In this document: piece after piece, positions 31,348-41,343 of the stretch | Numbering within the stretch: position 1 is the stretch's first letter | Layout: every line of letters begins with the position of its first letter | From: Odontesthes bonariensis | Lineage: Eukaryota; Chordata; Actinopteri; Atheriniformes; Atherinopsidae | Assembly: GCF_027942865.1 (NCBI RefSeq) | Contig: NC_134522.1 | Span: 30,553,349-30,617,348, forward strand | Direction of reading: 5' to 3' | DNA: 64,000 nt | Position numbers and translations under genes: made by a program | Notes under the pieces: generated by a model | Told to the model about the DNA's origin: nothing | What the model saw: the letters and a program-made list of their open reading frames with translations, nothing else | Database searches by the model: none

Positions 31348-32909
31348 AGGTTCCACCGAGATTTGAACTCGTATCACTGGATTCAGAGTCCAGTCTCAAT
31401 CGGGGGGGTCAGACCCCCCCGATTGAGACTTGATACCTCCCAAATGGGACTAAATTACACTTTTGGGGGGTACTGAAAAAATGTATCTATTATTAAAATC
31501 AGGTGTTGAAAATGTCTTGTTACTTGTTAATGTGTACTATGAATAACCAAATAAAATGTGTTTTGGAACACCCCTCGCGTAGTCCAAAACATCGGCAGCA
31601 CTGAGATGCAGGGTTTTGATGCCCGTTAAAATGATGTTTGAGATGCGAGCGCGTGGAATTAAGCTGTCAAGGTGGAGGTTTCCCGTGATTTGTTAAATGA
31701 AACTAACAAATCAGACTAATATTATTTCAACTTTAAAGCACTGAACTTACAAACACTCAAGACAGGTGACCGCTTCCCTTTCTCCCATGAGAAAAAAGTT
31801 AGCCTAGGACTACATCAGAAGAATTCCATCGAGTCAACATGCACAAGTAGTCTCAGTTCAAAGACAGAGGCGGACTGCTCTAATCCAGAATACACCAACC
31901 AACATACTTGATGTCAGAAAATAAAGTACAAGGCTTATCATGTTTTTAAAGCACAATTGGAATAATATAATTTAACTAAGTTTTAAGAAGGCAAATGGAT
32001 AGTGTGACTCCACCAAGCAAGAAGCAAGGATAGCTGTGTCGAGCAAGAAGGCAAAAAGGATAGCATGCCAACAAAGAGGTAGGAAAAACTGTTTACAGCA
32101 GACATTACAAGCTATGTTGAATTTGGCAGTTGTAGTCTGATAATTTACAGCTTGATTCTGTATGCGTCATTGGGTTCACTTTGCTGATTGACATTTCTTG
32201 ATTGCGTTTCGTGGGCACTACATAATGGCTAGTTGCTAGTTTGCTAGTGAGCTTTTGGTAAGCTGTACAGCTGTTTGAAGTTGGGTCGTTGCTAGGTTTA
32301 ATATTTATGTATTATTCTGCATGTGTTGGTTCTGCTGCTGTGCTTGTTGCTAACTGGAAAGTTAGCAACGTCCTGCTGCAGCAACGTGTGTGAGACAAAC
32401 TTTGGCCAGGTGGTTGAACTTGACAGTGCTGCGTGCAGATTTGAGCTGAATTCACCTGCGCAGCGCGGATTTTGCAGGGTTGCCAGATGATTTCCAAACA
32501 TGCTCAAACCCCGCCTGGAGGCACTAAATCTAAACTAAACCAGTCTAAACTGAATTGTATCTATTTCTATGGCCATAGAGCCATATACAGATACAGAAAA
32601 ACTCGTCCAATACCCATTTTTACCCGCAGACGGTCATCCAAAACAGCCCAATCTGGCAACACGGAGTTTACGGAGACGAGTGCTTTGAAGTGATCTTCCC
32701 GCGAACGTCGTGGTCACTTGATTCATATGAGGCTCTAGCAGGGAGTTTGCAAATGATAACGTATTGTTGTGTTTGCATATCATGATATTATCATGATATT
32801 TTTTTTTTTTTTTTGGGGGGGGGGTGACGTCATCAATTGATCCGCAAAAAGTCCGACCCCCCCGAAGCCCGGTGGATAATTCGAACAGTGCTTTACACCA
32901 TGGAACCCT
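31348..32909 (-). pseudogene. tRNA-Gln (CUG) split by an insertion
   Basis: The 3' half (anticodon arm with CTG, T arm, acceptor strand AGGTTCCACC in plus orientation) lies at 31348-31392. The missing 5' half lies 1.5 kb away: AGTGCTTTACACCATGGAAC (about 32890-32909) is the reverse complement of the tRNA-Gln acceptor strand and D arm, with about 5 nt lost from the D loop. The two halves are collinear and face the same way, so one gene was interrupted between the D arm and anticodon stem. Confidence 0.82.
31393..32888. mobile_element. Palindrome-ended insertion in tRNA-Gln
   Basis: A ~1.5-kb insertion with related ends: CGGGGGGGTCAGAC near the left border (31401) and, reversed, CGGGGGGGTCGGAC at the right (about 32853-32866). 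The left end carries a perfect 18-bp inverted repeat with a single-base loop (31393-31410 and 31412-31429). The interior has only short frames (for example 32298-32507 minus) and a T/G homopolymer run at about 32801-32822. I do not recognise the family. Possible target duplication is CAG only. Confidence 0.6.
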
Positions 32910-32958
32910 TCCACAGTCAATTTACGCTCTCAGTCATGCAAATGCTTGACAATTGGCT

Positions 32959-33013
32959 GGTCAAAGGTTAGAATCCGCCTGTCAAGCGGAGGAACAGGAT
33001 TCGATTCCTTGAT
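32959..33013 (+). pseudogene. tRNA-Asp-like fragment, copy 2
   Basis: Shares the text GGTCAAAGGTTAGAATCCGC, the CTGTCAA loop and GGATTCGATTCCTTGA with copy 1 at 30650. It is followed by GGAAGGTTGCCAT, where copy 1 has CAAAGGTTGCCAT, so the homology extends past the tRNA part. This suggests a tRNA-derived repeat rather than two genes. Confidence 0.55.
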
Positions 33014-33400
33014 GGAAGGTTGCCATCTTATTGCTGCTGCTTGTGCTTTTTTGTTTGTGTGTTTGTTCTCTGCTTGTCTGCTTACAGGTGCTCCTGGTGC
33101 CTCTAAGGATGGATTTCCCACAAAAGCCTTGGATTGTCTTCTATGTTTGTCTCTTCATATTTCTGGTCCTTCTTTTCCCTTCTTCGCTCTCCCTCTCTCT
33201 CTGTCCCCCGGTCCGGTTCGGCACTATCACACTATCACATCATGTTAAGTATTGTAACAAAAATAAATAAATAAAAATAAGGAGTTGATGGGCATCAAGG
33301 GGAGCTTTACATTCATATAGCTTCCCTTGGTATAGCAAATGTGATTGGCATTAACGGTATTCAATTTACAATTCTGCTGCCATAATGCTGGACAGGACAA
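33014..33400. other. Spacer, nothing recognised
   Basis: T-rich and CT-rich sequence with accidental hydrophobic frames (32946-33248, 33031-33270). No gene is supported. Confidence 0.3.
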
Positions 33401-33600
33401 GGGGTTTAAAAAAAAAAAAGAAGTGAGTGCTCATCAAACACAGCTCCAAAGCAGTCCCCAGGTCAGAGCCGGCCTTCTTTTGCAGTTTGCTCAGCTTCTT
33501 TGAGTCGCTGGCTCTGATGCTGCTGTCACAGCAGATGTTGCTGAAGAAAGATGCACTCTGCACCACAGACATAAGAGATATGCAACAGGTAAACTTCCAG
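33401..33600 (-). mobile_element. Rex1-type LINE C-terminal fragment
   Basis: Minus strand reads SSIRASDSKKLSKLQKKAGS and DLGTALEL, matching the post-RT region of Rex1 (compare GSSIRTRDLKRLNNLIKKAG in the element at 22170). Degenerate, no ends defined. Confidence 0.7.
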
Positions 33601-33689
33601 GTGTTCCCCAGCCACCTCTTCTGCTGGGATGGAGACGCTGTTTGGCTTATTGGTGCTCCTCCTAAAATCAGCAGCTGAGGCGATTATTC

Positions 33690-34215
33690 CCACACCAGGC
33701 CACACAGTGGTTGCCCACCTCCCTGCCTCTTGTCCTTCCTTCCCTGGTTACCGGTCAGATTTTATTACTCATTTTAAAAGCTTTGAATAGTTGGACGGTT
33801 GCCTCTGTCTATGATCTGTGAACTCCTTACTCCCCTGATTGCTGCTCACACGGCCCACTGTTTAATATAACTGACCTGTTCATTAGATGGAAAGGAATCC
33901 CTGCATACTCCTAAAAATCACTTTATTTTGAGGCTTTTTCTTCAAATTAAAACCCCACTTTCATAATTACTCGGGACTCTTTGTAAAATACAAATAAAAC
34001 CAGAAAGATATGATCTTAGAACTATTAAAAAGTTCTATCTAATTAGAAATAGTGCAAGTTCGGTGCTATCTGTTGGTTTCCTTAGCGAGGAAATAGTTTT
34101 TGAATTGCTCTGTATGAATGAATTGGATTCATTCTGAATTGAATGATTTCCAATTGGCCTGAATTGGACTTTATTACTGACATGCCCTGAGATGACATTT
34201 GTTGTAATTGTAATA
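33690..34215 (+). mobile_element. Decayed L2-type LINE 3' end
   Basis: Contains a degraded LPWLPVRF...ICELLTP region (compare LHWLPVKF in the L2 at 4850). It ends with CCCTGAGATGACATTTGTTG (34183-34202), the sequence that precedes the 3' tail of L2 elements (reverse-oriented equivalent at about 4893-4915). Many stops. Confidence 0.65.
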
Positions 34216-34479
34216 GTTTATTTTAGCAACATTTTAAAACAAACTGACATTATTCTGTCTTGGAAAACACTGCTGGTGGAAAACATGATGCTGGCTGCTG
34301 AAAAACTGGCAGAAGTGGACCTTCCAACGTGACAGTGACAGGAAGTAATCAGCTGAAGTCGTCCAGAGATTAACAGAGAACACAAATCAACATTCTGGAA
34401 TCCGGACTTCACTTCCATCCAGAATCTGTGGTTGGAACCACAGACCAGAAGAGACAGAACAGAAGCCTTCACAAAGTTG

Positions 34480-34539
34480 TGATGTCATCACTGTAGTGAC
34501 ATCACAATCGATGTCTCTCTGATCTTGTTTGACATCACA
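34480..34539 (+). promoter_or_regulatory. Cluster of three CRE/V-decamer motifs
   Basis: TGATGTCATCA (34480-34490), TGACATCACA (34497-34506) and TGACATCACA (34530-34539) lie within 60 bp. The same decamer precedes V leaders elsewhere in this window. No leader exon or V exon was recognised nearby, so this may be a promoter relic or chance within a repeat. Confidence 0.35.
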
Positions 34540-34815
34540 AAGTTTATACAGGCCAGACATTTTCACTGCTTTTTCACAGTTGGTCAGGAGTTTATCTGAA
34601 GAAACACGTCCATTTTTTGAAGCATATTTGAAAGTCACAGCAAACGGTTTTCACATTGCCTAAAAAACACTTAATTATTATCTTAAATAATCATTTTAAC
34701 AAGCACTTAGAAACAACGCTTACTTACTATCTTAAAAAGTCATTTTGATTTTAAGTACTTACAAACGACAAGCAAAATGTTTGCTTTATTCTTTCATCAG
34801 TTTTATGAAACATGT

Positions 34816-34889
34816 GGTGCTGTGGCTTAGTTGGTCAAAGTGCCTGTCTTGTAAACAGGAGATCCTGGGTTCAAATCCCAGCAGTGCCT
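34816..34889 (+). tRNA. tRNA-Thr (UGU)
   Basis: A 74-nt gene, GGTGCTGTGGCTTAGTTGGT at its start, with a 7-bp acceptor (GGTGCTG with CAGTGCC), anticodon stem CTGTC/GACAG type with TGT in CTTGTAA, and T arm CTGGGTTCAAATCCCAG (perfect stem). A and B boxes are intact. A second copy follows 335 bp downstream in a duplicated flank. Confidence 0.93.
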
Positions 34890-35150
34890 GTGAGCCTTCA
34901 GAGCGAGCTATAACTTAGCATATTAAACAGCTTATTATCAGGGTTTTACTGAATGCTTTACATTGTTGGTCTTCATCAAATGATGGACCTTTCTATGAGC
35001 ATCGTGGTTATTATGAGTCTGTTCATGGGTCAGACTTGATAAAAATGTTTTTGGAAGTCACAGTTAGTTTTGGGAGAGTCTCAGGACCTTGTTTCCTGAA
35101 ATGGAGCCAGTTCCTGCTCTTTATTCATTCATCAGTTTTGTGAACCATGT

Positions 35151-35224
35151 GGTGCTGTGGCTTAGTTGGTCAAAGTGCCTGTCTTGTAAACAGGAGATTC
35201 TGGGTTCAAATCCTAGCAGTGCCT
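35151..35224 (+). tRNA. tRNA-Thr (UGU), second copy
   Basis: Nearly identical to 34816-34889 (same anticodon TGT). Differences are in the T arm (CTGGGTTCAAATCCTAG, one G-U pair), with the stem still paired. The flanks are also duplicated (AACATAGC-type text ACTTAGCATATTAAACAGCT after both), so the unit of duplication is about 335 bp. Confidence 0.9.
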
Positions 35225-35664
35225 GTGGTCCTTCAGAGCAAGCTATAACTTAGCATATTAAACAGCTTATTATCAGTTTTATACTAAATCATTTTCACTG
35301 GTCCACTTAAAGCTGTCGTCGGCAACTTTTTTTTAGTCATATTAGCTTGAATTGTCATGGGATTCTGGAAGTAGAATATTAAATAGGCCTGCAAAAATCG
35401 TGCCTGCAAAAATCGAGCGCTCCCGGCTGTTTTTAAAGTGCTTATGAAACGAATTTTAATTGTTGGAATTTCACAGTTTTTGCTGCTGATTCTAAAGGTT
35501 CCAAGCCTTGCGATTAAAATTAGATATTGTCTGGATAATAATTTATCCGTGAAGTCATGTTAAAATGGGCTCAAAAGGAGCCACATTTTGTCTTTTTGTG
35601 CGAATTCTTTTTTTAATGCGTGACGTCATAGGGTTGACACAGAAGTTCTCGTAGTCTAACTGTA

Positions 35665-36073
35665 ATGGGGGCATCTATGGCTAAGACATCAAAGCACGGC
35701 AGAAAATATTGTGTTGCTGGAGGAACAAATGGTGTTAGTTGCAAAAATAACAGCTTCACTGAAGGCATCTCTCTGCACATGTTTCCCAAACCAAAAACTA
35801 CTGGAACTGAGGCTGACCAGGAGGAGGCAAAGACGAGAGCACGGTGGATGCAGTTTGTACGGAGGCATCGTCGTGATTTTGAAGTGTCCTCAACATCCGT
35901 GTTGTGCTCCGTACATTTCCATCACAACTGTTTCACTAAAAATGTGGAGATCGCGGGAATGGTTGGGAATAGGAGACGTCTTTTAGCTGAAGCTGTTCCA
36001 ACTATTGACATCGCTGGACCTGGTGTGCCGACAGACTGTCCCTGCTCGAACTACTGCTCGGGCGCGAAGACAG
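35665..36073 (+). CDS. THAP zinc-finger exon of the transposon
   Basis: ATG at 35665 (another in frame at 35677) opens an exon with a THAP DNA-binding domain at about residues 10-95. It has C-(x)-CKN spacing in YCVAGGTNGVSCKN, the invariant Trp-Phe pair in ARWMQFVRRHRRDF, and the CSVHF..NCF end that supplies the last Cys/His ligands. The exon ends at ACAG|GTGAGT, a consensus donor at 36074. Downstream exons were not found; a hAT lies 130 bp further on. In Kolobok-type elements the THAP domain recognises the transposon ends. Reading frame and donor are intact, but whether it is transcribed is unknown. Confidence 0.75.
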
Positions 36074-36767
36074 GTGAGTCTGAAATTTCCAGATCGGACA
36101 TTACTGGACTTGTTTTTTTTTTTTTTATATATAATAATGTTCGCTTACTGTTCGCTTCTGAGAGGCAAGTGTCGACCACTGCTATTGGCTGAGAGCACGG
36201 TGGATCGCAGGCCCGCCGCTCCGCATACAGAGTACGCAGAGTGCGTAGGGCCCCAAGTACCTGGAGGGGGCCCCCAAAATTAAGGTTGTAAAAAAAATGT
36301 CATGATAGTTATTATATTATTACATGAAAGAAATTATATAAATTAGTCATGAACAGGCCCAGCGTTTTTCTTAATTCTGTGCCCTATTACTCGATTCGGG
36401 CAAATTAGATGTGTTTACCTTATCTATAACAACTCCCCCCCCCCCCCTTCCTGAAATGGTACAGTCGTCAAAGTTACCGCATCGGAGGTGGTGGAGCATC
36501 CTCCTACCTGACGTTTTCCGAGTTATGCCCGTTAACAGTAGCCTGGGCGAAAGCCGACTGTTGACTCTGTCAAACAGTCTGGGAAAACCCAAGAGGAATC
36601 CGTTTCCATGGAGGGCGGGACCTTACCCAGCAACTTAAATTCATTGGAGTAACGGAGTTCCCTTAACCAATCATAATGTTTAGAAATGACGTTGGTTATG
36701 CGCCGAGGTTCATGCTTACTCTCGCGAGGCTCTAGCTCGCGAATCACGCTTCCCACATCCGCTTTCA

Positions 36768-36971
36768 TTATACCGGTACCATTTGATAAATCAAACTTTT
36801 CCCAAAGCCAGTTGGAAGGAGAGCTACGACATCCTTGCCACTAACAAAATTGAAGAGGCATTCCTCTTGCTCTCGTTTTAATTGTGTAATGATCTCCAGA
36901 GTTGAGACAACTTCATGGACAGCTTCTAGCGTTCTTCCGTCGCCATGTTTATTTCCGCTGCGGTTGAACAA
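36768..36971 (-). pseudogene. RecQ-like helicase N-terminal fragment
   Basis: Minus frame with LKREQEECLFNFVSGKDVVA followed by LLPTGFGKSLIYQM: a Q-motif-like start and a Walker A (TGFGKS) as in RecQ-family ATP-dependent DNA helicases. Only about 67 codons, with no DEAH box. The frame changes into 36371-36768, which has no recognised helicase motif. Such RecQ-like pieces recur in fish genomes as parts of mobile elements. Whether the hAT acquired it or it belongs to another nested element is unclear. Confidence 0.6.
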
Positions 36972-37144
36972 TGGACTCCGCGCGTGAGTTCTGCGTCACC
37001 ACTCGCAACTGTTTGCTGATTGGCAAAACACTGAGCGAACCGAGGTAGGGGGATTTGGCCAGACTATGTGCGGAGCCAAAATCTTTGGGCGGAAGTACGT
37101 AGGATGGCGCCGCCAGGCTACGTTAACAGTGAAGAAGATTTAGA

Positions 37145-37229
37145 ATGTCAAGTAAAAGGCCACATGATTCTGGCGCTGACAAAAGAAAGAAAAGAAAACG
37201 GAGAGATGACGCTCGTGAATCCCTTGCTG
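37145..37229 (+). CDS. hAT transposase first exon (ZMYM1-like)
   Basis: ATG at 37145 reads MSSKRPHDSGADKRKKRKRR and ends at GCTG|GTAAGT (donor at 37230), 28 codons plus one base. A KR..DSGA.KRKK basic start is typical of the first exon of ZMYM1/hAT-like transposase genes in fish. An overlapping frame from ATG 37104 is probably spurious. Downstream exons with the hAT catalytic core were not found before the right end at 38674. Confidence 0.6.
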
Positions 37230-38104
37230 GTAAGTTTGTGTTTTTGGTGTAATTGTTTTGCTAACCCAACGTTCAGTGATATTGCTGCCAGCTAACCTCA
37301 GCTAACGTCAACAACCTAGGCTTGGTTAGCGTTTGGAGTTATGAACAAAATCTACTAAATGCTGGCGACCGTGTGTAGAGTTTGTGTAAAGTACAGCACT
37401 GTCACACGCTGAGTGGCGTAGCAGGTCGCCAACAGGTGTGCCGGGAATGATTGACAACTACCCATCATTCCCCTAAAAAGCGAGAAAAGTTAACAACACA
37501 AACGCCGTAATGGCATAAAAAATAAGTTATCTTAGTGGCGCGGAAAAATGGAGGAAGAAAAACGGCCCGAGAATAAAAGTAAGGCATGTGTTGGGTGATG
37601 TGGGCTGGATAGCTGGAGGTGGGACGTTTTTTGTGTTTATTTGTCCTGCTAGCTAGTCTCGGATAAATGTTGTGTAGCTGGCTGGGATTTGTTCGTTATA
37701 AACTCGGCTTCAGTGTTTGCCTCATGAAAGTTTGCTTATATAAGATGAGTATGTCACATGTGAATGAACAGTCAGTCCTGCCACAGGAATGACTGACTGA
37801 CTCCAGACCCGTTTATTCAGATTCTAGCAGGGAGGCATGTTGTTGTCCTGCTCTGTCATTGTTCAGTGGAAGTTGTCTCTCAGGTATTTGACACGATTTT
37901 GGCATTACTTAGGATTCATTTACTAAGTTTGCTGTGTTATTTATAGGCCTCTAATTAGAAGTGTTCTACTGTTAGTTTTTTAAGTGATATACAAATATTA
38001 GGCATCCTGTTGATTATTTTAGAATATTGTGGCATTGGATCATTATTCTTAGTTTTATTACTTTAACTAGTACAATGTGTAGATAAATGCAGAAACTTCT
38101 TAAA

Positions 38105-38377
38105 AGTGACAACTTCCAAAACTCTTTTGTTCCTCTGGCCATCAGGATGTACAACAGCTTTAAGTGATGGCGCTTCTGTATTTCACTGGTCACTTTATAT
38201 TTCCCTTTGGTCTTATTTCACTGGTCACTTTAGATTTTTAAACTGTTTTTTTAAAATAGTTTTTTAAATTCTTAGATTGTTTTTAAAGTGTTTATAATTG
38301 TATAAACATTTTTTATTGCTTTATGTCTGCTACTGGATGCTTGAATTTCCTTCGGGATCAATAAAGTATCTATCTAC
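38105..38377 (+). mobile_element. Rex1-type LINE 3' end
   Basis: Reads NSFVPLAIRMYNSF then a stop, followed by an A/T-rich 3' UTR and TTGAATTTCCTTCGGGATCA plus ATAAAGTATC, the Rex1 tail. Nested in the hAT at 36208-38674. Confidence 0.75.
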
Positions 38378-39649
38378 TTTGTAATTGGGTACAATCTTTA
38401 AAGGGACACTGTACATTACAGTTTAATATTTAAAAAAAACTCAAAATCTTTTATTTATTGTTTTCTTTGTATTATATATTCTTATTAGTTTCACTTGCCT
38501 GAGTGGTTCAACTTAAGATGTTTAATTTAAACTCTAGTCTGTTTTGCTCATGAAGTGTAATAGATCTTAGTGTTCCATCTAAATGGTTGGGAATCTCTTC
38601 ATTGTAGTTTGACAAACTAGGGGCCCCCAAACAGCATCTTGCTTAGGGCCCCCACAAAGCTAGAAACGGCCCTGGTGGATCGTATCACTGCGTGCTGCCG
38701 CCTGCCGATAGCTGCACCTGAATTGCTGCTCGGAAGCAGGGGACAGCTCGCTTTGCTCTTCGGTCTACACACATATCCAGCTAGAATTGCTGTCTGGTCT
38801 CTCCGGTGATTGCGCCGGCTACGACATCCGAGGCTCCGTGGATCAGTCCTACCAATGGCTGCTGTCAGTCGTGCCGAGGCCGGGTGCCCATCTCCCTGCC
38901 GCCGACCCGTGAGGATCCGCAGATGGGGCCGCGCACTGGAGGATCTCCGACCCGTTAATCCACGCCATTGTTTATTAAGCTTATATTAAAACCCAGTTAT
39001 TATCACATACGTTTTTTTTAAGTGGCTGGATTTCAAAGTGCCCCTTCGTTAGGTTTCAACGTGTCATAGACAGCGGAGCAGAATGCCATATCTGCCAAAC
39101 CGGCATGTTCAAATCTTTTCCAGTTTACCACAGCAAACATACACTAATGTGTCATTTGATTGATAACATCTTAATAATAATCAGTAGTAGGAGCAATGGC
39201 TGTTTTGTGCCGCCGATCCTGTGCCGAAAATGGTAACTTTCTTTAATTTCCATTACCCATACGGGAGGTGCAGACAGCCTCTACAATATAGATATTAAAT
39301 TGATTTGTGTGGCTTAAATTCAACGAAAGTTTTTCCACATAATGTTAGAGGTGTGTTCTTTCGACCTGCTGATGTTTGTATCAGAATTTTGGTTCCTTTA
39401 TGAGATATAGGTCCATCAAATGTATGTTATTATCGCAGCCAGCCATACTAGCAAATAAGGGAGTCAACCCTATGACGTCACGGTCATGTGGCCAATTTCG
39501 CACCAAAGGCCATATAATTCACACTTTTAAATGGCCGTTTTAACAAGTTATGCCCGGAAAATTTAGTTCAAGTTGGATTGATGGTTTTAGAAAAAGACAA
39601 AAAAATTCATTTGAATGATAGATGAACATTCGTTTCAGTGCATCTTTAA

Positions 39650-40521
39650 CCAATCACGTTTATTATGGGTGCCAATGCCAAAGGCATAGGCAAACATCTT
39701 ACTATTGTGCCAGACTCTTATTATTCCGTTTCCTCCCTAAAGTTCGGCGACTATCTAGTCTGGCAGCGATGGTCCGACCGACATAAAAAGCGCACCGTTA
39801 GGTGCGCATTGATCGGGAATAGTGTGCAATGACTTTTCTCTCTCATTAGTCAAAAGAAGCTTGAAAAGGGCATTTTTAGAGGCCTTATAACTCAGCCATA
39901 CAGCATCGTACAGACCTCATTCAAAGTTTCTAAGTGACACGAGACTCTCGGCTATAACTAAATCGAAGGGTTTGAATATATTCAATACGGCTTTGACACA
40001 ACGGCAGTTTACGTTTGAGGGTGCCAAAATCTCAGATCTGGCGTCTCTTGCACTCAAGCCCTCACTCTAAAAATGATTAATCACGGATTCGTCAAACAAA
40101 ACTCTCTCATGTCTGAAATATCTGGCCGATCTGGACAAATTTTATCACAAAACGTAGGTATTTTTGTCCTTTTTCACACAATGTCACACTCATTGACCTC
40201 TGCCACACAAATTTATCACAAATTGCCTCTGAGCGCAAAGTTCCGTCCCTCAATCCCATTATAAATGGCTAAAATCCTAAAATCAGTGTTTAAATGTGAT
40301 TTTAAAACTGCCATTTAAAACGAGCCCGAGGGGGTAGCCGAATGAAAATCATACCACTGGATTCGGCCGTCCCTTGTGGCGCTCACGGTACAAAAATGAT
40401 ACGGATTCGAGCTTTACTTTTCGAGCTGTGAACGTTTGTTTGAGAAAGTAGTCGGAAATCAAGAATACTCCATTTTAAGCAGGTCATAGTGTCTGTCATT
40501 TGCAGCAGCTGTCAGTTACAG
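39650..40521. other. Repeat-rich spacer
   Basis: Contains a copy (about 39885-39955) of a recurrent ~75-bp motif (CATAACTCAGCCATA ... GACCTCATTCAAAGTTT ... GAGACTCTCG) also present near 41695, 41865, 42055 and 52870. Text GGGTGCCAATGCCAAAGGCA at 39667 has a reversed counterpart near 52985-53000, suggesting both lie in one interspersed-repeat family that also hosts the minisatellite. The frame 40073-40264 has no domain. Confidence 0.45.
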
Positions 40522-41343
40522 CACAGCCCTTTTACAGACAGCCGTTCCACTTCCTATTCGACCCATTATAAAACATTTGGCTGCAGTTCAGTTGATTTTC
40601 CATGGGGGCGCTGGCGAGCGAGTGCAGAATGACCATTTTCCATAGGGCTGGCGCTAATAACTCAAAAAATGTCCCCGCTAGCGGCTGAAACCTGAAAATA
40701 ATACTGTGATTTCTGACAGAGGGATGTGGATTTATATCGAAAGTACAATAACCTGGGAGTTATAGCTTTCTGTTTTCTTACAGGTCTGGCATTTGCGAGT
40801 CAGTATCTGCTAGCATCTAGCTAACGGAATCTGAAGAACGCACGGCTGATTACGACCGGCTGCTTTACGGCACTCGTCCACTGTGCCAGAGTGCTAACCT
40901 GGTGCCGCTAACAACAACCAAAGCTAAACCAGAGGCTAGTCAGAGAGTATGTAAAAGGGCTGTGCTGAAATCTGTAACTATTTGAGCTAACCCCTCTCTG
41001 CTAGCTCAGCGCTAGGACTGACCATGCCGTAAAGTGATGCCACATGCATGACGTCACTCGGAATGCAATACTGACAATAAATGTGTATTTTAAACAAATC
41101 TAGTGTGTCTAAAAAAATCAAACCAAGTGCCGTTTGAAAGGATAATTTATCCTGCCTTTAGGAAAATTAAAATGAAAAAATATAAAAAATTCTATCCAAA
41201 GCAATGGCTGGATCTAAGGTGGATTTCATAGTACCACCATAGAGTTCGGCGTGCTCTGCACTGCTTCGTTGGCGCCCCTAGAGTGCAGTACCACCCGGAA
41301 ATAGCCGCCAGTTTTCCCTCTCCTCATAATAGAGACTCTCTGG
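40522..41343. mobile_element. Inverted second copy of the 9-10 kb transposon (partial)
   Basis: 40522-40964 is the MITE with CACAGCCCTTTTACA ends. 40965-41343 continues with reverse-complement text of 9681 to about 9306 (CTAGAGTGCAGTACCACCCG at 41278 equals the reverse of CGGGTGGTACTGCACTCTAG near 9349). The outer GGCTGTGTTCG end is missing. The copy is in opposite orientation to that at 9113-10489. Confidence 0.8.

Larger units (their letters stand above)
36208..38674 (+). mobile_element. hAT transposon, 8-bp TSD GTGGATCG
   Basis: Ends CAGGCCCGCCGCTCC (from 36208) and AGAAACGGCCCTG (to 38674) are hAT-like (CAGGGCCG type). They are flanked by an exact 8-bp duplication GTGGATCG (36200-36207 and 38675-38682). 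It carries the first coding exon of a ZMYM1/hAT-like protein (37145-37229), a helicase fragment on the other strand and a Rex1 3' end. It lies inside the Kolobok-like element, so it is the later arrival. Confidence 0.88.
35311..39645 (+). mobile_element. Kolobok-like DNA transposon with THAP exon
   Basis: Flanked by TTAA on both sides (35307-35310 and 39646-39649), with ends AGCTG... and ...CATCT. Both terminal regions carry long diverged inverted homology, including an exact 18-bp inverted match TGACGTCATAGGGTTGAC (35621-35638, reverse at 39463-39480). A THAP-domain exon begins at 35665. TTAA duplication together with a THAP protein is the Kolobok pattern. No catalytic domain was seen, and a hAT (36208-38674) is inserted in it. 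The 4.3-kb span is about 1.9 kb without the hAT. Confidence 0.7.

Noticed and set aside
34387..34638. 83-codon minus-strand frame
   Set aside because: No domain, no splice sites, overlaps the decamer cluster; composition like surrounding non-coding DNA.
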